Shown here piece by piece: positions 1-10,891 of a stretch of DNA of 64,000 bases. The stretch's first letter is position 1. Every line of letters begins with the position of its first letter. A program made the translations under genes and the position numbers. The stretch comes from Colocasia esculenta (lineage: Eukaryota; Streptophyta; Magnoliopsida; Alismatales; Araceae). Under the pieces are notes generated by a model. That model was given only the letters and a program-made list of their open reading frames with translations. It searched no databases and was not told the DNA's origin. The stretch is from assembly GCA_014218235.1 (NCBI GenBank), contig CM024766.1, positions 21,425,346 through 21,489,345 of the forward strand, given 5' to 3'.

Positions 1-1724
1 CGAGGGCCGGAAGTCTGGTAGAAAATATCACCGCCCACTAGCCATGCTATGAACACAGGCTAGATGGTCTGGCGTGATCACAAGATAAGGAGAGAACTCA
101 CTAAGGCCATGGATCATATTGATCCCTAAAGTGTAACGGGTTTTAAGGTACAACCAACTCATCGGCTAAGGACGTGCGCCAAAGCCAAGAAGACTTACGG
201 AGGCCTTGACAAGGAGTCCCTGGCCCAGTCGAGAGTATTCCTGATGGAGAGGTGGTCCAAGTCAAGAGAAAGTGTGTAAAAACTAGTCCGTCGTGCCTCG
301 AGTGCTCGAAGGCCGAGGGAAACGATATCGGTGTTCAAAACGCGCGTATAAAACGAAGACAATTGTAATTAATTAAATAGGGAATTTAGTAATTTATTTC
401 GCTAAATTATCAGATATATTATTGGAAAATTTAACAAGGTTTAATGGCAAACAAGATGGTTAGGTGTGTGTAAGTGTAGATGAATCAAGAGAACAAGTAT
501 AGTTGTGCATATAGCTTTTAGATTAATTAAATCCACGTAATAATGCTCATTAATAATTAAAAATCGGATTTATACATGACAGTACTCCATTTGGGTTTAA
601 CATGATTTAATAAACATGTATGGCAGGGTTAAATGGGAAAAATCACGGTTCTGGTCGCCGTAGTCAGATCGTGACGCAAGGGTGCTGTCGCGATCAGGCA
701 TGAAACCAATTTTAAACGAAAGTAGACACATAGATATACACATGTACGATTAATTTGAAAATAGACAAGGTTTATACATGCTTTAATTAGATTAATTTTT
801 GATGACCTAAACATGCGCAGTCAAAGTTCAACGAATTAATTAGCGATGGATATATAATAAAAATTAGGGAAACTAGGGGCACTTGAAAGCTAACATGAGG
901 TAGTATTTATGAGGATTTTCTGATGACATGGGATCAAGTATGCACAGGGTTTGAAAGCAAACATGAAGGTTCAGATACATAGATATGACATAGCTTCAAG
1001 GAATTAATTCTCCCTCATGGGAGATCGAAATAGAGCTAAACCAGAGGGCTTTTGCATGGGATCATGAAGTCTACCTAGGGTAATTTTTACACGAATTTGG
1101 CTTGAGAGATTGTCTACCTTTTGTTGCAGTAAGGAAAACCCTAAGTTTGGTGATGAAGAAGAGCAATCCCCCCTCTGATCCAAGCCTTCTCTCCTTGCTC
1201 ATTCATCCTCCAGCCCTCGCCTTCGTCTCCCAGAACTCCAGAAGTGAACTATGGGGTGATAGGGTCGAATTGGGGTGTGTATGGCTTGCTACAAGAGTCC
1301 TCCCATCTAAAAACTCTTCATTCCTATTAAATCTGAATTTTCCATAATTATCACCTTCCCTACTTGCCAATTATCTCCTTCTTGGATGGAGGAGAGGTAA
1401 TTTCGTGGGTCAAGAGTTAGGATAGAGTAGGTTTCTTTTTAGGATAGATTTTTGAGCTATTTAGTAATTATTTAACCACTTTTATTAATTACCTTTATTT
1501 TAATTCCGAATTTGACATAATTAGCTCCCATCTCATGATGAGCTCTCCAAATTGGGCCCAATACTTCATGTTAGGACCATTTACAACCCATTTCTAATTT
1601 AACTTAATGGGTATTACTTTAATTTCCTTTTATTCCATTTATGCTTTTTATTTCAATTAATGTATTTAATCATTTATTAATAAATTTTCTATTTTATTTG
1701 GATTTAAAAATCAAGGTTGCTACA
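1..1724 (-). repeat. LTR fragment of the long-LTR family (reverse orientation)
   Basis: On the minus strand this begins at 1724 with TGTAGCAACC, a typical plant LTR start. The reverse complement of 49190-49400 (inside the solo LTR at 46663-50536) aligns with about 90-330: shared blocks include GATCCCTAAAG, GACTTACGGAGGCCTTG and GTCCAAGTCAAGAGA. It is therefore the distal part of a related LTR, cut by the window edge. A cluster of CG-rich palindrome-like motifs lies at about 645-700. There is no coding capacity and no polypyrimidine tract beyond 1724, so the adjacent DNA is probably flank rather than element interior. Confidence 0.7.
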
Positions 1725-3600
1725 CTTGATTACACCTAGAGCCAACCCTTCTCAGCCATTGCTAGCCCCTAGACATCTTGGCTCCAACATTCCATCTATA
1801 GGAAGGAAAAGCATCCAGACACCACAACACTAAATGGCTCCTCCAAAGAAAAAGGAGTGTCAAGGGCTGAGACTTTAGAGTTGACGATGTGGTAACCAGC
1901 ATTAGGGCAATAGGGGGACACACCTCTGATGTTCCGATCACTGTGGAACAATTCAAAGCACTAGCATGGTAGGTGACCGACCTTGGAGATGGGTTAAGGG
2001 CCTAGCCTTCCTCCCAGAGCTGGTAGGGTGCCTGACCTGATAATTGCCTTCCTCATCGCGTGCTGGTGGTACCCTCAAGGTGGCTAAGCACCACCTTGGC
2101 CAGCTCCTATCGTGATTCCCCCCCATACCACTGTCACATAATAGGAAGGTGGGAAATCATGCAGCAGCATGACTCCTCTAGCTGATCATGTGACGCATCC
2201 CCGACCAGAGACTTACTTCCATTGTCGTCGGCCCAACATCTACTAAACAACCTCTAAAGGAAGGTGAAGGAGATGTAGATGGATGTTCAACATCTAACAT
2301 CTTACTTCGCTAGGACTCTTATGACTACAACCTCTTACCTTGTTCCCCTTTTTCTGAGACTATCATGAAGGTGGTCCACATCTTGAAGCTTGACATTACA
2401 AATCTCCCAAACTACGATGAAACCATTGACCCCTCGGACCACATAGATCTCTTCAACACCCTCCTCTCCTTCCATGGTGCTTCCAATGAGTCACATGTGG
2501 AGACTTCCTAACTCCCTTGAGGAAGGGGCAGCCTCTCCCCTCAAGGCCTTGACATTGAGGTCAATCTCATCCTTCAACAATTTGGGGAAATTTTTCTCAA
2601 GCATTTCATAGGATATGCTCCGGCCTGTCAAGAGCTCAACCTATCTTTTCACTATGAGACAACACCCTAGTGAAACCTTGCGTAATTATGTTGGCAGGTT
2701 TAAGGCTGAGGCCCTTCAAATCCTAGAGCTTGATGTCCCCACTAATGGGAGTCATCATTGGGGCATCAAATGCATAATGGAATAAAGTTTTAAAACAAAA
2801 TGCTCAAACACCTTGTTATCAGATCAGGATGATGTCGCGGCATTAAACCACATGCAATCCATTTTAGGGTGAGACATTCTCACCCAGGGAGTTCCTAGGT
2901 CTCTTTAAATGCACAACCTGGCCTGAGGGATGGAAGAAGCTCTCGTGAGCTCCTCTTTAGAGGTATCCACAAGGCAGTGATCAACGACAACATCTTGTCG
3001 GGGCGTCTCCCACCATGTTGTGGCACCTCCTCGTGCACCTCCATGGTGCAATAGTAGCAAAAGCAAAGAGGGTCTCAACTATCATCATTGGGGCATCAAA
3101 TGCATAATGGAATAAAGTTTTAAAACAAATGCTCAAACACCTTGTTATCAGATCAGGATGATGTCGCGGCATTAAACCACATGCAATCCATTTTAGGTTA
3201 GACATTCTCACCCAGGAGTTCCTAGGTCTCTTTTTAAATGCACAACCTGGCCTAGGGATGGAAGAAGCTCTCGTGAGCTCCTCTTAGAGGTATCCACAAG
3301 GCATGATCAACGACAACACTTCCTTGTCGGCGTCTCTCACCATGTTGTGGCACTCCTCGTGCACCTCCATGTGCAATAGTAGCAAAAGCAAAGAGGTTCT
3401 CAACTACTTGCGCTCCTCACTCTCACTCAAGAGAGGACGTGGGATGAGACGGGAGGAAGGAGAGGTTGAGCTTAAAACCTCAAGCCCATTAGGTATTTGA
3501 GCTTCCTCTACTCAAAATCGAGGCAAAATTTCAACCCTCAGTGGCATGAGTGGTGCAAGCCATGCAGTGTATGGTCAAATCATAGATTGAACCATACCTG
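1725..3600 (+). pseudogene. Decayed Tat-like Ty3/gypsy gag
   Basis: No open frame survives, but conceptual translation gives retrotransposon gag signatures. From about 2365 a stretch reads MKVVHILKLDITNLPNYDE, followed by a DP..H..LF motif, as at the start of the gag domain. From about 2581 comes FGEIFLKHFIGYAPACQELN and then an ETLRNYVGRFKAEALQI-like stretch, matching the F..HF....R....L / E.LR.Y..RF..E pattern of plant Tat/Ogre-type gag. An upstream ATGGCTCC at about 1830 may be the original start, but stops follow at once. No protease, RT or integrase follows. The lineage is inferred from gag alone. The stretch contains a 330-bp tandem duplication, listed separately. Confidence 0.55.
2753..3406. 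repeat. 330-bp tandem duplication within the gag relic
   Basis: The block starting CATCATTGGGGCATCAAATG at 2753 recurs at 3083, and both copies run through to the GCAAAGAGG.TCTCAACTA end. The copies differ mostly by single-base insertions or deletions in short homopolymers (for example AAAACAAAATG against AAAACAAATG, CAGGGAG against CAGGAG) rather than substitutions. Confidence 0.85.
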
Positions 3601-3619
3601 TATTGATTGTAGGATACAT

Positions 3620-4630
3620 TGTAACGGACAACTTCCGCCCGGTACGGTTATAACAACCCACGTTGAACGAGAGCAAGTCTCTACAGGGGAGAAAACCCGA
3701 ATGATAGTCATATGGTCTGAGATATACGTAAATAGAAAAGAATATTACAGTGGAAAATAAATAACTCTTATTCCATCAACTTTATAATCCACATACCACT
3801 GTCTATATAGTCCATGAAAAGAAATAACATAGCATAACATCCACTAAATATAGTCAGTTTCCAACTACAATAAACCAAAGTCCAAATCATAATTACATCA
3901 CATACTAACAAATAAACTATAAATCTTCAATCTACTCTTCACGCTCCACGTCAGATCTCGCTAACTCCTCGGCTTCTAAATCTCCAACTCTTCGTTCAAT
4001 GTTAGCAAGGGTGAGTCTACGCAATAGACTCCGCAAGAAATTTAGAATTTCAAACCACACACTTACCACACATGCTTCTAACAATTTAACACTCTACTAA
4101 CTATCACATTATCATTAACTTACTAGTAATCAACAATTTAGCTAACGCATGCTCATGCTATAACATGGATAATGTAAAGATGGAATCCATTAAACAAAGC
4201 TATAGTAACTGATGTATAACAAGAATTCTATACATGGTCACTTATAACATGGTGTCACTAACATGAGAGCATTCATATAATCACATGCTTGCAATTCTTA
4301 CTTTCACACAACACTGACACATGGCTTATATTAAAACTTATAACATGATACTAATAACATGCTCTGCATGTAATTACTAACTTATGGACATAATTAACAT
4401 ACTTCTACCCATGGTACTAAACATGATATCACAATTATCATTTAACATAAAACACATTAACAAATGCATTATTTTATCATGGCATATTCGCATACGCTTT
4501 TACCTTTTCGTCCACATGCACTTATTCTCACATTTATCATATTCACATTCACATACACTTGGATTCACATAGCTTTCACAAAGTTTTCACTTTGTATATT
4601 CACGATCACATATCACATCACTTGCACATT
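3620..4630 (-). repeat. Tekay-type LTR fragment 1
   Basis: Begins TGTAACGG and shares the CGGTACGGTTATA..AACCCACGT start with the LTRs at 19063 and 26783, followed by the same CACATTTACAC-rich middle. By comparison with Ty3-1 and Ty3-2 the text shown is the reverse complement of the LTR sense strand. It is cut at 4630, where a second LTR copy begins. Confidence 0.7.
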
Positions 4631-4921
4631 TGTAACGACCTCCTTATACCGGTACGATTATACCAATCCACATCGATATAAAGGGCGTCATTACAGTGGG
4701 ACATTTACCCAACACTACACAATAGATTGAGATGTACATAAATAAACAAGAGAGTATAGTTGAAATAAAAGAAATAACTCTCATTCCATCATCATTCACA
4801 TAATTCCACAGGTTATATAGCAATAAATTAAAGAAATAACAATGTCCACATTATTACATGTCTAAATGAAATACATTGTCCATAACATTGTTTACATACT
4901 TTGAAATAAAAGTGTAGACTA
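4631..4921 (-). repeat. Tekay-type LTR fragment 2, left part
   Basis: Starts TGTAACGACCTCCTTATACC, closest to the Ty3-2 LTR starts at 35025 and 52575. Element A interrupts it. The LTR text resumes at 12345. Confidence 0.7.
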
Positions 4922-6382
4922 TGTTGAGTTGTGCTTATTTGATCATTGCTTTGATTTTTTTGATGATGACACAATCATGGTCATTCATGTTAACATTCAT
5001 GTTAAGATGCTCTTAATTATGATGCAACTATTATTGATGATGACATATGTGTGGTGTTGATGATGAATTGATGTTTGTAACATGATAGACATGAAAGAAA
5101 TGATCAAGTAAAAACAATACTTCTATGACTATCCATGTATTTGTTATATCTTACTTGAAATGTTATTTCATATAGGTGTGAATAAAAATTAAAGAGAAGC
5201 AACCAAATCCAAGTGCAAAAGTCTGGAAAGACACATAAAGTACCTACCTGTCGATAGCCAAGATGTCACATGTTGACGGATAGACAATCCAGAAACAGAC
5301 AAGCTACTGGAACAATAATTGGAGCAGTAGCTGTCGACAGATGAAGTGCACCTGTCAACAGATGAAGGCTACCTTTCGACAGCCAGGGGTCGCCTGTCGA
5401 CAGCCCCAGTGTTCAAGGAACCTACATGGTTCTGGAAACCAGATCTAAGTAGTAGCTATTGACAGCCATGAAGTGCCTGTCGACAGACAAAGAGAAAGTC
5501 AGATCCGATGGTCAAGATATGATCTGTATTGGGGTGATTCCTTTAAGCACAACTCTCCATACTTGGACACCCTTATATATACATCATATAGAGGTATATT
5601 CGCAACAAGAAGCCACCATATGAAAACCCTAAGCAAAACCCAAGAGACGAGCTTCTTCCTACTGCTCTGCTTCAACCCTCCGTCTAGAGAAAAGAAGATC
5701 CATCTTTCGAACGGAGTTGAAGTCGGTTCGTCCGTGGTTCAAGCTTCTACGTCATCTGATATTCATCAAGTTGAAGCTTTGAGATGTTTTGGATGACCAG
5801 AAAGAAGAGTTCTACATCAGGATTTGCTTCTACATCTCAGAACTCTTCTCTTTCAATACTTTTCCTATATCTGTGTGTGTGTACTGATTGGAGATCAGTA
5901 CATGGCATTGTGGAAGTGTGTGGTTTGTGATCTCTACAAGGGTTGTGTATAGATCACATTGTATGGTGTGTTGGTCAGATCAAGGCTAGAGGATGTGATC
6001 TATTGTGGACTTGATCTAGCATGTGTGTGTGTGGTTGAGCCGTTGTGCTCGTGTGTGTGTTGTACTCAGTTCTTGAGTAGTGTGTGCCTCATTGTGTGAG
6101 GGGTGGACGTAGAGTCACGTAGTGTGATTTCCGAACCACCTAAAAAATCCCATGTGCACTGTTGTTTCATTTGTGGTTTGCATTGTGTTGCGCTAGATGC
6201 ATGCATAGGGATTTCGTCTACACACTAACTGTTAGTTTGCTCACACATTACATCAGATCAGAGGGGTTTTAATTGAGTAGATCTTTTAATCTGAAGTAAT
6301 TTTTAAATTGCTTAAGTTTCCGCTAAAAATCTATTCAACCCCCCCTTCTGGCTTTTCCATCACCGAATATCCGATCCTAACA
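4922..6382 (+). repeat. Element A 5' LTR
   Basis: 1461 bp from TGTTGAGTTG to CCGATCCTAACA. It contains the CTGTCGACAG motif array (about 5247-5486) and, at about 6103-6147, a GGACGTAG...CCGAACCACC block shared with the other copia LTRs here. The 3' LTR is nearly colinear. Confidence 0.88.
5331..5486. repeat. CTGTCGACAG array, 21-bp phased (5' LTR of A)
   Basis: Perfect palindromes at 5331, 5394 and 5477. Near-matches at 5352 (CTGTCAACAG), 5373 (CTTTCGACAG) and 5456 (CTATTGACAG). Steps are 21, 21, 21, 62 and 21 bp. The 11-bp spacers differ from one another. Confidence 0.85.
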
Positions 6383-6398
6383 ATTGGTATCATAGCGG
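6383..6398 (+). promoter_or_regulatory. Primer-binding site of element A
   Basis: TGGTATCATAGC lies two bases after the LTR end. It matches the initiator-Met tRNA 3' end complement (TGGTATCAGAGC) with one mismatch. Confidence 0.8.
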
Positions 6399-6592
6399 TT
6401 TATATCTGATTCTGATCTGATTTGATTTCTGTTGGCTGGTCTAATCATCTGAAGCATATTTAGAAATATGGCTAAGTTCTCAAGTATCATAATAAACCGA
6501 TGATAATTGATTTTGATGACAAGGTTGATAAAATGTAGGTCTCCTCTATGAGAACAAGCAAGTCTGAAAAGGAAACATAAGAAAAATGCTAC

Positions 6593-8117
6593 ATGGCTCA
6601 TGGCAGCTCAAAAGGCTCTTTCCGTTTAGACAAATTTGAAGAATCATATATGTCAGAGAAGTCAAGGAACTCTCAAAGGTCAGGAAAATCCAATTCAGAC
6701 CCATTCGATGTATCAATATCTAACTCTGATTTAGAGGATGATATATCCTATGATGAATTGTTAGAATGCTATGAACACTTGTCCAATCAATTTAAGAAAG
6801 TAAAATCTCAAAACAAGAAGCTAAAAGAAAAATTAGATAAGAATGAAATGAGAATTGATAATGCTCAAGCATTCTAAGAAGAAAAAGAAAAAATGGAAAT
6901 GGAAAATGAAAAATTGGAGAATGAAGTCAGAAACTATGAAAACAAGCTTTCTAAATTGAAAGAAGATCATGATCAGGTTGGATCTGAAAATTTTGATTTG
7001 AAAAATGAAAATAAAAAATTGATTGATCATAATGAGAATCTCAAACTTGATAATGATCAATTGAACAATAGATCTCCAACATGGCTCATGATCATCAAAT
7101 AAAAGTAAAATGCAATCAATTCGTTGAGGAAAATAATCATCTGAAAAAGAAGATTGAGTGCTTGTATCATGACAAACCATTAAATGATGAATGGAACAAT
7201 TCTAAGAAGAAAATTGCTGACTTGGAAAATCAAATTGTTCAAAGTGAAATTGAAACGAACAAAATAAAAAATGGTCTGGATGTCATGACAAACCAACTTC
7301 AAACTTCTGAAAAAGAAATTGATGCATTGAAAGCTGAAAAAGAAAAATTGACAAATGAACTTGAAGTGGTTAGTAAACAAAAGCAAAATTCTGAAAAGAA
7401 GGTTTATGAATTGAACAACACCATTGGAAGCTTAAAATCTGCTTTGTCTAAGTTTGTTCAAGGAACTCAAAACTTGGATAATCTTCTTGAAATAAAAGTC
7501 AATTTTCAAAAAGAAGGTTTAGGATTTAACCCCTTGAATAAAAAAGATTTTGAAAACAAAACTAGGACCTCATTTGTTAATGTCTCTAAGAACAAGAATT
7601 CTTTTGCGCCTAAAGAAAAATTTGTTAATATTCATGTTCAGAAAAATGTTCAAGAAGAAAATGAAAAATTGAATAAGAAGGCTGCAAATGGGAAGAATCC
7701 TGTGTCAATTGAAAACCAAAAAAAGAAAATGAAAAAGAAAATAGAACTCTACAAGGTCTCCACACCTCCTCTTTTTTAGCCCAAGGATAATCAAAGGTAC
7801 TCTAAAGGATCTCAGAGAGTCCAACAAATGCACTCATACTATGGTAAGCTCCAAGTAAATACTAAACTCATTTGCTTTAATTGCAATAGACCTGGTCACC
7901 TTGCCAAATTCTGTTGGAATAAAGGTCAACACGTTCATAAATATGCCAAGTCTGTCCAATGCTTTACATGTCATAAATATGGTCATATCTCTAGGGACTG
8001 TTGGCATATAAATGATCATCTTGTGCATGTTCCCAAGCCCCATGTTCATACACATGCCCATGTACATAGGAATAAAAATAATGTTCATGTTGAAAATACT
8101 CAGAAATTCCATGTACA
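6593..8117 (+). pseudogene. Copia gag C-terminal region (coiled coil + CCHC), element A
   Basis: Starts at an ATG giving MAHGSSKGSF. An acidic/serine segment is followed by a very long Glu/Lys/Asn-rich coiled coil. A stop at 6875 and a frameshift at about 7080-7100 interrupt it. It continues to 7779, has another stop, then two zinc knuckles: CFNCNRPGHLAKFC (from about 7876) and CFTCHKYGHISRDC (from about 7960), both C-X2-C-X4-H-X4-C, followed by a His-rich tail. Such proteins form the particle and bind RNA. The N-terminal UBN2/DUF4219-like part seen in elements C and D is absent, so this gag was already shortened. A LINE fragment interrupts it at 8118. Confidence 0.75.
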
Positions 8118-8708
8118 TTTTTTTTTTTTAAGCAGAAGCGGTCCTCAGGTAACCTTAGGCTAGGAGAGTGCACCCTCCCCCAGAGGGGGCGAATGTTCCC
8201 ACTCTACCAGCAGTTACATGGGCCGAGATATTATATGATTAATAATAGAGGAAGAACAACCGGGGAGAACCCCTACAAGGACAGGCTAGCCAAGCCGAAC
8301 ATAAGGCAGGCCAATTTTGTCAAGAGTGGCTGGACCCCTACAAGCCAGGGGCAGCGAAGAGAAAGTAGTAAATATCTTGTTGCCGAGGTTAGAAGTAGCA
8401 TATGAAGCAAGGGCATCCGCCACCTTGTTGGCTTCCCGGAAAACATGGCAGCAACTAGTTTGAAGGGAACGCAAGGTGTCATATGCTGGGCGCCACCATC
8501 TAGCACACTCCCAAGAAGGTGAGGAATTGTTGGTGAAGGACTGGACTAGCAAAGCAGAATCAGAGTAGATATGGTGATGCTGAGACCAAACTCATTGGCT
8601 AACATTAGACCATCATGAAGAGCTCTCACTTCAGCTTGGAGACTGTTCCCGAACCCATAATGAAAAGCAAAAGCCAGAGATATATTACCATTGGAGTCTC
8701 TAATACAT
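8118..8708 (-). mobile_element. LINE fragment 1, 5'-truncated (RNase H and 3' end)
   Basis: The minus strand encodes the end of a plant LINE ORF2: GCIRDSNGNISLAFAFHYGF and AEVRALHDGL (RNase H start), then VFREANKVADALASYA (RNase H end). These lie in two frames, so it is broken. A poly(A) tail appears as a T run at 8118-8129. CCATGTACAT (8109-8118) and CCATGTATAT (8709-8718) flank the insertion as a target-site duplication with one mismatch. The 3' stem-loop at 8166-8204 is shared with the other LINE copies. Confidence 0.82.
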
Positions 8709-8718
8709 CCATGTATAT

Positions 8719-8968
8719 GATTGCTCGACAAAAGATGTTTTATGTTCTTCTTGCTAAAAGTCCTAAAAACAAAATATTTCATGAAAACGATGTATTCAAC
8801 AAGACTATAGAAGAATATAGAACTAATGATGCTCATAGTTCCATTAATGAAAGAAATACATCTATTCCAAAAATAAAATTATTTTGGATTCTGAAATCAT
8901 TGTTGAAGCCTAACAACATTAATGTTATTGCAGGACCCAAGCAAGTGTGGGTCCTAAAACCAGCTTGA
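8719..8968 (+). pseudogene. End of element A gag with GPK..WV junction motif
   Basis: After the LINE the copia frame resumes and ends in AGPKQVWVLKPA and a stop at 8966. In autonomous copia elements a GPK..WVPK motif lies between the gag zinc knuckle and the protease. Here coding stops at this point and no pol follows. Confidence 0.65.
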
Positions 8969-10876
8969 TCAACAAGTTAAGATATCTTGCAACCATACAT
9001 TGTAAATGGATTCATGACATTGGCTGTGCAAGGCAAGAAATGATTGGAGAACAAAGGTAAATTTTTTTTTAGACTGTGATTGAAGACTGTTCAGGTAAAA
9101 TCTCCTTATCACTTCAGATTTGAACTGCTGGAATTGAAATGGATTTTTAATTCTATCTGAGCAATGCAAATGGTGAAATGTAGAAAGATAAGTCTGACTT
9201 GTTTGGAAACTATCATTATGCGTGAGAAATATTCTCCGCCAAGTACCAATAGTCTTATACTGCATAAAGATCATCAAGAAAATTGTAAATCTCAAAATTT
9301 CAATTGATCATGTTCATACCTTCTTTGTGCAAATTGTTTGACAAGAACATGTTTGAATTGCTTGAATGCTCACTTCAATACCATGCAAATATTATGGGGG
9401 AGTAAGTTAAAAAAAAATTGAGTAAGTTTCTTGAGGCACACTCTTTCACATCATCCTCTATCTTTTTGAAATCTTCACAAATCCAGGGGGAGCTGATTCT
9501 TTCTTAAATCATCATGATAACATCCACTCAAATTCATGCATGAAAATCAGTTTCCTGTTATTTCCTGATTCTCCCTTCTTGACATTTCATACCTTTTACT
9601 CAAATCTTACATCAGGATAAATGAGTTTTTATGATATTTCTATATGAGAGATTTCATACATAAAGACTACAGTAATTGTGCACTTAGTTTAGTTTCAAAG
9701 ATATAATCTAAGAAGAAGACTATGCCAACTTTAATGCTGAACTCATTTAAACTGAGTTGTAAAACACTTGTAGGCACATGAGTAGCTTTAGTGTTTAACA
9801 TGTGTATGTTTTGAAGCTTTATCCTTAACACATGTTAAGAATAATCTTTCTACACTCATGATCATGTTTATTCTAATTAATGTAATTCTGGTCTTTTTAA
9901 AAAATATATATTTTCAAACAGAAAGTATTCAGAAAAATAGAGAGATACAAATAGAGCAATGAAACCTTTATTTTATCACTGAGTAACCGGGTTCATTTCA
10001 CCTAATCAAGTGTTTTGACTCGCGTCAAAAGGTGACAAACAAATTGTTTCAACTCTATATAAGTTAATGAAGGTTAAACCACTGAGTAATCCGGAGGTCT
10101 TGCATTGGGTAAATGTGACATGTTGCACTGAAATGTGTGATTTGACCAATTTCCTCTTGTATTCTCTCTCACAAAATGAAAGAAAAATATAAAGAGCATA
10201 AAAAGAACAGTATGTACATTGATCAAGATGAAGTTCATGTTAATTGGGTTTGGAGTTATATTCTACATTGTGTTAAATGTTTAGCTACTAAACTCATGTG
10301 ATAAACACTTTTGTCAACTCATACAGGTCACTTTCATCACATTTGCTTCACCCTTTTAAATGCATTCAGGTCATTAAAACTTTGACATATGTTGTGATTG
10401 AATGTGTCTTGTTATTAAACTTTGTTGCACAATCCAATAACACAACATTTTTTTTCTCTCATATTTAATATCAAAGATCTTATTGATTCTGATCATTCAT
10501 CTCCCAATTCCACCCCTTGCTTACATGTCAGTCATATTTTGATCTCCATCCATTGATATTCTTTAGTATCACTTTTTCCTACTTACTTCATTGGCACCCT
10601 CATAGGGGGAGAGTGTTATAACAAGGGGGTGACTAGTTGTTGTTGATTAAGGGGGAGAGAGAGTCTTTTTGTTGTTATGAAAAAGGGGAGAATTTGAGGG
10701 AACAATATGATTGCAACTACAAATTGCTGTAATGATTGCAACTTCTTTGAATCAAAACAATTCATGCTATTCTTGTTATTCATGATCATTGATCTATCAT
10801 GTTATTTATATTTTCTCTTCATCTTTTTGATGTTGTCAAAAAGGGGGAGAAATATGAATGTATATTTTGTCATTAT
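8969..10876 (+). other. Element A 3' noncoding region with promoter-like block
   Basis: No coding signal seen. At about 10012-10063 an inverted repeat (TTTTGAC..GC.GTCAAAA) is followed by CTCTATATAAG, which resembles a TATA box. A related block lies at 63950-63990 in element F. From about 10603 there are several G-rich, polypurine-like tracts. Confidence 0.5.
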
Positions 10877-10890
10877 AAAAAAGGGGGAGA
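10877..10890 (+). promoter_or_regulatory. Polypurine tract of element A
   Basis: AAAAAAGGGGGAGA lies immediately before the 3' LTR and follows TTTGTCATTAT. It is the expected plus-strand primer. Confidence 0.85.
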
Positions 10891-10891
10891 A

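Noticed and set aside
3497..4730. Short plus-strand frames such as 3497-3760 and 4464-4730 as genes
   Set aside because: They lie in Tekay-type LTR text and translate to low-complexity His/Thr/Tyr runs from CACATTTACAC repeats.
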